From the NCBI GenBank assembly GCA_005240025.1, contig SBBK01000201.1, positions 1-5,012 of the forward strand: DNA of 5,012 bases, in the 5' to 3' direction. The notes below the pieces were generated by a model. It was not told where the DNA came from and ran no database searches. It saw only the letters and a program-made list of their open reading frames with translations. The DNA comes from an archaeon. GTDB taxonomy: Archaea > Thermoproteota > Nitrososphaeria > Nitrososphaerales > Nitrosopumilaceae. This document shows, piece by piece, positions 1 to 5,012 of this stretch (within the stretch, counting starts at the first letter, position 1; each line of letters opens with the position of its first letter). Both the position numbers and the translations under genes were made by a program.

Positions 1-852
1 GGCAGGAAAGTAGGAAGGCGCTTTAAGGTTTTATCAAATTCCGACATAGAAAAGATTTTTTTGGAGGCAAAAAAGGGACTGGATTTCGTGATAATAGAGG
101 TAAAGGATTGGAAGATAATCCCCATAGAGAACATAATTGCCAGGCTGCACAAAGTGCACACGGAAATTTTTGCGCTTGCTCGAACCCCCGAGGAAGTGCG
201 AAAAATGTTTTCAATTTTAGAAATTGGTGTAGACGGCGTTATCTTTGAGGCTGAAACAATCAACAAAGTGAGGGAAGCCATGGTGTATCTTGGAACGAGC
301 AGTTTTGAGCTGAGGGAGGCAAAGATAACGGATATCAAGGAGGTCGGCGACGGCGAGCGTGTCTGTGTAGATACCGCTTCGATGCTTCACAGAGGCGAGG
401 GCATGCTAATTGGCAGCAGATCAAACTTTTTGTTTCTAGTTCACAACGAGTCTGTCGGATCATCATTTACATCGCCAAGACCATTCCGTGTAAATGCTGG
501 TGCAGTGCATTGCTACACAATATCTCCCGACGGAACTACAAAATATCTTTCAGAGCTGGAGACAGGTTCAGAAGTACTCGTGATTGATTCAAAAGGCAAG
601 GCGCGACGTGCAACGGTAGGCCGTTCAAAAATTGAGCGAAGACCCATGCTCATGATAAAGGCCCAAATCAACGATGAGGTTGGCGGAATTATTGCACAGG
701 ATGCAGAAACCATCCGATTCGTCAGGCCCGGCGGACACCTAGTTTCTGTGACCCACCTCAAGAAGGGTGACGTGGTCCTAGTGCACTCAAAGCCAGCCGC
801 AGGCAGACACTTTGGCATGGAAGTCTCCGATGAATATATTTTAGAAAAATAA
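1..852 (+). CDS. aroB': 3-dehydroquinate synthase II (archaeal type), 5'-truncated by window edge
   Basis: The family performs the NAD-dependent oxidative deamination and cyclisation of 2-amino-3,7-dideoxy-D-threo-hept-6-ulosonate to 3-dehydroquinate in the cytoplasm. This is the archaeal entry to the shikimate pathway, and the family is unrelated to bacterial AroB. Frame 1 is open from base 1 to the TAA at 850-852 (283 residues visible). Family hallmarks in order, counted from the first visible codon: DWKIIP at 36-41 followed by IENIIA, VGDGERVCVDT at 115-125, GEGMLIGS at 132-139, FLVHNE at 145-150, RPFRVNAGAVH at 160-170, YLSEL at 182-186, and a C-terminal GRHFGMEV near 268-275. The family is usually about 330-380 residues long, so some 50-100 N-terminal residues lie upstream. 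A TTG at 61 is in frame but cannot be the start, because conserved-looking coding sequence continues before it. The C-terminus looks complete. It is followed by a 106-base gap and then aroE, in the same direction. Confidence 0.93.
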   Translation, partial: GRKVGRRFKVLSNSDIEKIFLEAKKGLDFVIIEVKDWKIIPIENIIARLHKVHTEIFALARTPEEVRKMFSILEIGVDGVIFEAETINKVREAMVYLGTSSFELREAKITDIKEVGDGERVCVDTASMLHRGEGMLIGSRSNFLFLVHNESVGSSFTSPRPFRVNAGAVHCYTISPDGTTKYLSELETGSEVLVIDSKGKARRATVGRSKIERRPMLMIKAQINDEVGGIIAQDAETIRFVRPGGHLVSVTHLKKGDVVLVHSKPAAGRHFGMEVSDEYILEK

Positions 853-927
853 GGGATTCTCGTACTTGACCATCATGTGTTTCCATCTTTGAATCCGCAT
901 ACTGCAGTCCAAATCGCTTAGATGAAG

Positions 928-933
928 TTAAAT
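928..933 (+). promoter_or_regulatory. Candidate archaeal TATA box for the aroE-shikimate kinase-aroA unit
   Basis: TTAAAT begins 31 bases before the aroE ATG, inside the 106-base gap after the DHQS II gene. Archaeal TATA boxes are centred about 26 bases before the transcription start, which would place the start within a few bases of the ATG and give a leaderless or nearly leaderless mRNA. This fits the absence of a Shine-Dalgarno motif directly upstream of the ATG (the bases there read TTTGCAAAAATAGCG). The match is short and A/T-rich, so chance is possible. The similar placement of the box before aroC supports it. The rest of the gap holds nothing recognisable beyond a weak inverted repeat. 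Confidence 0.45.
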
Positions 934-958
934 CACTCTGTGCTTTGCAAAAATAGCG

Positions 959-1777
959 ATGACAAAGACATTTGCGGTAATAGGTGATCCGATAGATCAT
1001 TCGCTGTCGCCAAGCATTCACAATGCTGCATTCAGGGCACTTGGACTAGACTGCACATACATTGCGTACAGGATACCACGTGGCGAGTTAAAGGCCGGAA
1101 TAGAATCATTACAGCAAATCAAAATTGCAGGTTTTAATGTGACAGTTCCGCTCAAAGTTGAGATGATGAATTTTCTTGACGAGGCAAGCCAAGAATGCAG
1201 GATTATTGGAGCCACCAACACGGTATCGAACAACGGGGGGAGACTGACAGGATACAATACAGACATGGATGGGTTTTTGGAACCCATCAAAAAAAGGGGC
1301 CTGGAGATAAACGGCCACGATGTCCTCCTTATTGGTGCCGGTGGTGCGGCAAGGGCCATAATTGCAGGTTTTGCAAAAGAGAGAGCACGCAAAGTTACAA
1401 TAGCAAATAGAACCACTCGAAGAGCCCATGAGCTGGCCAGATTCGCATCAGGTTTAGGACTGCAGGTCGATGTCATTCCCTTAGATGCTGCCCAAAGCGC
1501 TGGACAGTACAGGTTCATTGTCAATGCCACAACCATCGGACTCGGAGGCGAACCAAGCCCAATTCCTACCAAAACGATTGGCTCACAGAATGTCGTCTAT
1601 GACATAGTATACATGCCCATGAATACTGATCTTATTGCCAGGAGCAAGAAAAATTCTGCCACTGTAATATATGGATATGAGATGCTTTTGGGACAAGCAG
1701 CACTTGCTTTTGAGATATGGCACAATCTCAAGGCACCATATGACGCTATGAAAAAGGTTTTACTTGGTGGTTTTTGA
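959..1777 (+). CDS. aroE: Shikimate dehydrogenase (NADP-dependent)
   Basis: Reduces 3-dehydroshikimate to shikimate in the cytosol. The 272-residue length is standard for a single-domain AroE. The N-terminal substrate domain has the shikimate-binding SLSPSIHN at 15-22, then NVTVPLK at 60-66 with the catalytic lysine K66, GATNTV at 84-89, and GYNTD at 98-102 ending in the catalytic aspartate D102. The Rossmann domain has the glycine-rich loop GAGGAAR at 126-132 and ANRTTRRA at 149-156, whose NRT and arginines are the usual NADP 2'-phosphate clamp. NATTIGL follows at 189-195, and the C-terminal GYEMLLGQAA at 239-248 is the conserved helix that closes the active site. The ATG at 959 is preferred because it gives the usual short N-terminus before the GDPIDHS motif. 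The TGA stop shares its A with the ATG of the next gene, so the two are likely co-transcribed and translationally coupled. No quinate-specific or aroD-fused domain is present. Confidence 0.96.
   Translation: MTKTFAVIGDPIDHSLSPSIHNAAFRALGLDCTYIAYRIPRGELKAGIESLQQIKIAGFNVTVPLKVEMMNFLDEASQECRIIGATNTVSNNGGRLTGYNTDMDGFLEPIKKRGLEINGHDVLLIGAGGAARAIIAGFAKERARKVTIANRTTRRAHELARFASGLGLQVDVIPLDAAQSAGQYRFIVNATTIGLGGEPSPIPTKTIGSQNVVYDIVYMPMNTDLIARSKKNSATVIYGYEMLLGQAALAFEIWHNLKAPYDAMKKVLLGGF
1766..1770 (+). promoter_or_regulatory. Weak ribosome binding site for shikimate kinase
   Basis: GGTGG lies within the last codons of aroE, 6 bases before the ATG at 1777. Its GGTG can pair with the CACC of the usual archaeal 16S rRNA tail. 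It supports ATG 1777 over the in-frame TTG one codon earlier at 1774. Because these bases also encode the aroE C-terminus, the match may be coincidental. Re-initiation by ribosomes ending aroE is an alternative. Confidence 0.3.
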
Positions 1778-2628
1778 TGTCTGTCAGGGCAACTGTACAT
1801 GGCGCAATATCGATTGTCAACGCCATAGCTACGGGCAAGGGGGCCACACTTGGCATATCATCAAAGGTGGAAGCAACGGTGAGGAGTACTGCCGGAAGCG
1901 GAATATTTCTAGAGTCAGACAGTAAAAGCATCAGTTCAAAGCTTGTAAACAAGGTAGTGGAGACGGCAGTTCCAAAACACGATCTTGCGAAAAACAAAAT
2001 TGAAATTTTACTCAAATCCGAAATTCCAACCGGCTACGGCCTGAAGAGCTCAAGCGCCATTTCGTCCGTTGTGTCGTTGGCATGTCATAAATTGTTCAGG
2101 TCGGGGTTTACCGACAGGCAGGTCCTGGCTGCTGGGGTCGATGCATCCATTGCCACAAAGGTAAGCATTACCGGCGCCTATGATGATGCATGTGGCTGCT
2201 ATTTTGGCGGAACTGTAGTTACCGACAACTACACCCGCAGGATTATAAGGATGGAAAAAACGCCGACAAACCTGGTTGCGGTGATTTTCGTGCCAAAGTC
2301 GCGTAAGCGCGGAGACGTCAGACAATTGAAGACATTAAAGGACGTGTTCGAGCGGGCATGGGGTTTTGCCAAAGACGGCAGTTACTGGAATGCCATGATA
2401 CTAAATGGCCTTGCCACATCACATGTTTTGAACTCAGATCCAAAGATAGTTTTGCGCCTGGTGGAGGAGGGGGCCCTCGGGGCATCAGTGTCTGGAAATG
2501 GCCCCGCCATAGCGGCAGTAGCAAAAAAAGACAGAATGCAAAACCTAGTGAAGGTGTTTGCAGGGCTAGATGGAAAAACAATTACAGCGGAAATAAACAA
2601 CAAAAGGGCTGATGTACATGAACTGTAG
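1777..2628 (+). CDS. aroK: Shikimate kinase, archaeal GHMP-kinase type
   Basis: Phosphorylates shikimate with ATP to shikimate 3-phosphate. It belongs to the GHMP (galacto/homoserine/mevalonate/phosphomevalonate) kinase superfamily that replaces the bacterial P-loop shikimate kinase in archaea. From ATG 1777 it is 283 residues, normal for this family. Visible motifs: the N-terminal GAISIVNAIATGKGATLGI at 9-27, typical of archaeal shikimate kinase; the GHMP phosphate loop IPTGYGLKSSSAISS at 83-97; TGAYDDACG at 132-140, a conserved active-site segment; and the C-terminal glycine-rich ASVSGNGPA at 236-244. No Walker A GxxGxGKS is present, ruling out the bacterial type. A homoserine or mevalonate kinase is the superfamily alternative, but the N-terminal motif and the position between aroE and aroA settle the function. 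Its ATG overlaps the aroE stop by one base, and its 3' end overlaps aroA by 17 bases. Confidence 0.93.
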   Translation: MSVRATVHGAISIVNAIATGKGATLGISSKVEATVRSTAGSGIFLESDSKSISSKLVNKVVETAVPKHDLAKNKIEILLKSEIPTGYGLKSSSAISSVVSLACHKLFRSGFTDRQVLAAGVDASIATKVSITGAYDDACGCYFGGTVVTDNYTRRIIRMEKTPTNLVAVIFVPKSRKRGDVRQLKTLKDVFERAWGFAKDGSYWNAMILNGLATSHVLNSDPKIVLRLVEEGALGASVSGNGPAIAAVAKKDRMQNLVKVFAGLDGKTITAEINNKRADVHEL

Positions 2629-3886
2629 AGTCGGGCAATCGAAACTCAGTGGGACGATTTTGTGTCCACCGAACAAAAGTTACACACACAGAGCGATTTT
2701 TTTGGCATCCCTCGTCAACGGAAAAAGCCTAATCAAAAACGTGCTACTCTCCAGAGACACAAACGCAACAATTGAAATTTGCCAGCGCTTTGGAGCCGAG
2801 GTTCAGCAGGCAGCAAACAACATCAAAGTAAAGGGAATTGACAAATTTGAAGACGGGGATCTTGAGGTAGATGCGTCAAATTCCGGCACGACCATCAGGA
2901 TAGCTGCCGCAATTGCCGCATTACGGAATGGCAAGACAGTTCTGACCGGCGATGAAAGCCTAAAAAAAAGACCCATGAAGCCACTTTTGGATGCACTTGA
3001 GGCACTTGGGGCCAAATGCTCCTCAAATGATGGCAGGCCACCACTCACAGTGACCGGCAAAATGCGTGGCGGTGACGTAACGATTCCTGGAAACGTTTCG
3101 AGTCAATTCGTCTCTGCACTTTTGATTGCTGCACCACTGACAGAAAAGGGGATGACGCTCAACATCAGCTCAGACCTCGTTTCAAAACCATATCTCGACG
3201 CTACGATTTCGACAATGAAAAAGTTTGGAGTTGACGTACAGGTGTTGACACAATACAAAAAATACAAAATCGAGCCACAGCAGTACATGCACGCGACGCT
3301 TACCGTTCCGTCAGATTTTTCGAGTGTGGCGTTGTTGCTTTCTGCAGCTACGCTCGTTGGCCGCAACCTAACAGTCAAGGTTTCGCTTAGCGATTTGACA
3401 CAGGGTGATGAAGCAATAATAGACATACTGGGAAAGCTTGGAGTCGATGTCTCATTGAACAACAATGCCATCAAGGTAAAGGCACCTGACAGGTTGCTTG
3501 GGGGAAAGTTTGATCTTTCAAATACACCGGATCTTTTGCCGCCTCTGGCCATTCTTGCACTCAAGTCCGCCTTTCCAATAGAACTGTACAACGTACGACA
3601 CGCCAGATTCAAAGAGACAGACAGGATTGCAATTCTTGCGCGTGAGCTGCAAAAGATGGGCGTTGGTGTAAAGGAAAAAGAAGACGGGCTAATCCTAAGC
3701 CCCCCAAAGGAGCCAAAGGGTGCGGCGCTTAATTCGGAAGGAGATCACAGGCTGTTCATGGCGTTTTGTATTGCGGCGATGTATGTCGGTGATTGTACCG
3801 TTTCAGATGCCGGCTCGGTAGACGTTTCCTATCCAGGCTTTGTTTCCGACATGGACAGGGTAGGCGCAATAATCAAACTCGAATGA
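2612..3886 (+). CDS. aroA: 3-phosphoshikimate 1-carboxyvinyltransferase (EPSP synthase)
   Basis: Transfers the enolpyruvyl group of phosphoenolpyruvate to shikimate 3-phosphate, giving EPSP. The 424-residue length is full size for this two-domain inside-out alpha/beta-barrel enzyme. Active-site signatures: PPNKSYTHRA at 19-28 (K22, S23, R27 at the same numbers as in E. coli), NSGTTIR at 90-96, KRPMKPLLDAL at 119-129, SSQF at 163-166 for shikimate phosphate binding, YLDAT at 194-198, TPDLLPPLA at 305-313 with the catalytic aspartate D307, FKETDRI at 333-339 (E335, R338), and GDHR at 377-380. The gene begins inside the 3' end of the shikimate kinase gene. ATG 2612 is chosen, but an in-frame ATG at 2618 would shorten the protein by only two residues, and no clear Shine-Dalgarno separates them. 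Coupled translation from the upstream gene is likely. The glycine of NSGTT is retained, unlike class II glyphosate-tolerant enzymes. Confidence 0.96.
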   Translation: MYMNCRVGQSKLSGTILCPPNKSYTHRAIFLASLVNGKSLIKNVLLSRDTNATIEICQRFGAEVQQAANNIKVKGIDKFEDGDLEVDASNSGTTIRIAAAIAALRNGKTVLTGDESLKKRPMKPLLDALEALGAKCSSNDGRPPLTVTGKMRGGDVTIPGNVSSQFVSALLIAAPLTEKGMTLNISSDLVSKPYLDATISTMKKFGVDVQVLTQYKKYKIEPQQYMHATLTVPSDFSSVALLLSAATLVGRNLTVKVSLSDLTQGDEAIIDILGKLGVDVSLNNNAIKVKAPDRLLGGKFDLSNTPDLLPPLAILALKSAFPIELYNVRHARFKETDRIAILARELQKMGVGVKEKEDGLILSPPKEPKGAALNSEGDHRLFMAFCIAAMYVGDCTVSDAGSVDVSYPGFVSDMDRVGAIIKLE

Positions 3887-3923
3887 AGTGATTCTGTGAC
3901 ACCGGCATATTGCCAATCAAGGG

Positions 3924-3929
3924 TTATAT
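3924..3929 (+). promoter_or_regulatory. Candidate TATA box for aroC
   Basis: TTATAT starts 30 bases before the aroC ATG in the 67-base gap after aroA. With the usual archaeal TATA-to-start distance, transcription would begin at or within a base or two of the ATG, giving a leaderless mRNA. The bases directly before the ATG (TGGTTTTAATTTG) contain no Shine-Dalgarno, which agrees. The spacing is nearly identical to the candidate before aroE. The T-rich run at 3942-3952 could also help terminate transcription from aroA, but that is speculative. Confidence 0.5.
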
Positions 3930-3953
3930 GCGTCAAATCATGGTTTTAATTTG

Positions 3954-5012
3954 ATGTCCGGAAGCTCTATTGGTCAAAGATTGGTTTTGACCAGTTTTGG
4001 TGAAAGTCATGGAAAATGTGTAGGGGCAGTACTTGACGGATGTCCGGCAGGACTCGAGATAGAAGAAAAAGACATACAAAAAATGCTTGATTACAGGAGG
4101 CCCGGCCAGTCGCTGGTATCTACACAACGAAAAGAGTCAGATCGGGTCGAGATAATTTCAGGGGTTTTTCGCGGCCACACCACCGGAGCACCGATTGCGA
4201 TGGTGATCTGGAACGAGGATCAAGACTCTAAAGCATATGACGAGCTTGCCACAAAGATGAGGCCCGGACACTCGGATTACCCGGCCCTAGTAAAGTACAA
4301 TGGATTAAATGACTACCGTGGAGGGGGCAGGTTTTCCGGGAGACTTACTGCCACACACGTGATGGGTGGTGCAATTGCAAGAAAGCTTCTAAAGGTAACA
4401 CTCGGGATTGAGACAAACTCCTATACAATTAAAATCGGCAAAATCGCAATGAAAGAAAAATTTCAGCTAAAGATGAAAAACAAAATTTATGAAAACGAGG
4501 TCAGGTGTCCTGACCAGAAAACAGCACAGAAGATGCGGGCAACAATTCTGGCTACGAGAAAAAGCGGCGACTCCCTTGGTGGCATTATCGAGTCTTACAC
4601 TGTAAACGTGCCCGTGGGGCTAGGTGAGCCAGTCTTTAGCTCCCTGGAATCGGACATCAGTAAGGCGATCTATTCAATTCCCTCTGTAAAGGGAGTCGAG
4701 TTTGGTTCTGGATTTGGAGGCTCGGAACTGCTTGGTTCGCAAAACAATGACCCCTATGTCATCAGGGGGGGCAAAATACTAACAAAGACAAACAATTCAG
4801 GCGGGATACTGGGCGGGATCTCAAATGGAATGCCGATAGTCATGAGGATTGCATTCAAGCCAGCATCATCCATAGCAAAAAAACAGAGTACCATAGACAT
4901 CAGAACGAAAAAACCCGCAACACTCCAGGTTCACGGAAGACACGACCCCTGCGTCGTTCCAAGAGCGCCGCCCGTAGTGGATTCACTTGTATCACTGGTC
5001 CTTGCTGATCAC
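3954..5012 (+). CDS. aroC: Chorismate synthase, 3'-truncated by window edge
   Basis: Converts EPSP to chorismate by 1,4-anti elimination of phosphate and needs reduced FMN, although the reaction is redox-neutral. The frame stays open from ATG 3954 to the last base (353 codons). Family signatures: FGESHG at 15-20 with the active-site histidine H19, RRPGQS at 48-53, TTGAPI at 76-81, RPGHSDY at 103-109 with the second catalytic histidine H106, YRGGGRFSGRLTA at 121-133, VGLGEPVF at 221-228, SVKGVEFG at 244-251, SGGILGGISNG at 282-292, and GRHDPCVVPRAPPV at 328-341. The last visible residues, VLADH, align with VLMDH near the end of E. coli AroC (361 residues), so probably only about 10-20 residues are missing. 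ATG 3954 gives the usual short N-terminus. A 67-base gap with its own TATA-like box separates it from aroA, so it may be transcribed separately. A lysine-rich, AT-rich stretch at residues 160-178 is the least conserved-looking part. Confidence 0.96.
   Translation, partial: MSGSSIGQRLVLTSFGESHGKCVGAVLDGCPAGLEIEEKDIQKMLDYRRPGQSLVSTQRKESDRVEIISGVFRGHTTGAPIAMVIWNEDQDSKAYDELATKMRPGHSDYPALVKYNGLNDYRGGGRFSGRLTATHVMGGAIARKLLKVTLGIETNSYTIKIGKIAMKEKFQLKMKNKIYENEVRCPDQKTAQKMRATILATRKSGDSLGGIIESYTVNVPVGLGEPVFSSLESDISKAIYSIPSVKGVEFGSGFGGSELLGSQNNDPYVIRGGKILTKTNNSGGILGGISNGMPIVMRIAFKPASSIAKKQSTIDIRTKKPATLQVHGRHDPCVVPRAPPVVDSLVSLVLADH

Noticed and set aside
61..63. TTG as a start codon for the DHQS II gene
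   Set aside because: The frame is open to base 1, and the residues before TTG read as normal protein continuing into the conserved DWKIIP region. The family needs a longer N-terminus, so the true start is outside the window.
875..892. Five-residue ATG...TGA micro-frame in the gap before aroE, as a leader peptide
   Set aside because: It contains no run of aromatic codons, is too short to distinguish from chance, and lies upstream of the predicted transcription start.
854..896. Inverted repeat GGATTC (854-859) / GAATCC (891-896) after the DHQS II stop, as a terminator
   Set aside because: The stem is only 6 bases with a 31-base loop and no T-run follows. Archaeal termination relies on T-rich tracts, so this is most likely chance.
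758..1021. - strand open frame spanning the DHQS II-aroE gap
   Set aside because: It overlaps the ends of two confident genes. The reverse strand shows no promoter or ribosome site, and the translation lacks recognisable features.
1018..1572. 184-codon open frame on the - strand opposite aroE
   Set aside because: It lies wholly antisense to a gene with full AroE motifs, its translation shows no recognisable domain, and its openness is explained by the codon use of the + strand gene.
1774..1776. TTG as the shikimate kinase start
   Set aside because: The adjacent in-frame ATG at 1777 is a stronger start, fits the weak GGTGG spacing and gives the usual N-terminus for the family.
3103..3612. 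169-codon open frame on the - strand opposite aroA
   Set aside because: It is antisense to an intact EPSP synthase with all active-site motifs. The translation is serine-rich low-complexity shadow sequence with no family resemblance.

Overview
The window is one compact stretch of aromatic amino acid (shikimate pathway) biosynthesis, with five genes all on the + strand and almost no spare DNA. It is archaeal. The first gene is the archaeal-type 3-dehydroquinate synthase (DHQS II), not bacterial AroB. The shikimate kinase is the archaeal GHMP-fold enzyme, not the P-loop AroK/AroL. The two intergenic gaps carry TATA-like boxes about 30 bases upstream of start codons that lack Shine-Dalgarno sequences, as expected for leaderless archaeal transcripts. 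By eye the G+C content is in the mid-40s percent. Protein style, gene order and promoter layout suggest a thaumarchaeon (Nitrososphaerota), but that rank is inference and no single base proves it.

Layout: (1) bases 1-852, DHQS II, entering from the left edge without its N-terminus; (2) a 106-base gap with a candidate promoter; (3) bases 959-3886, an overlapping set of aroE (shikimate dehydrogenase), archaeal shikimate kinase and aroA (EPSP synthase), joined by a 1-base and a 17-base overlap; (4) a 67-base gap with a second candidate promoter; (5) aroC (chorismate synthase) from 3954, running off the right edge probably only some 10-20 residues before its end.

Together the enzymes make 3-dehydroquinate from the amino-dideoxy-heptulosonate precursor (archaeal route), then convert 3-dehydroshikimate to shikimate, shikimate 3-phosphate, EPSP and chorismate. 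The only step between dehydroquinate and chorismate without a gene here is 3-dehydroquinate dehydratase (aroD), which must lie outside the window or be supplied by something else.

No RNA gene, mobile element, CRISPR array or other accessory system was seen. This is an ordinary core-metabolism region. The points worth a second look concern transcription and translation architecture, the aroD gap and small active-site variations. No intergenic stretch exceeds 300 bases.
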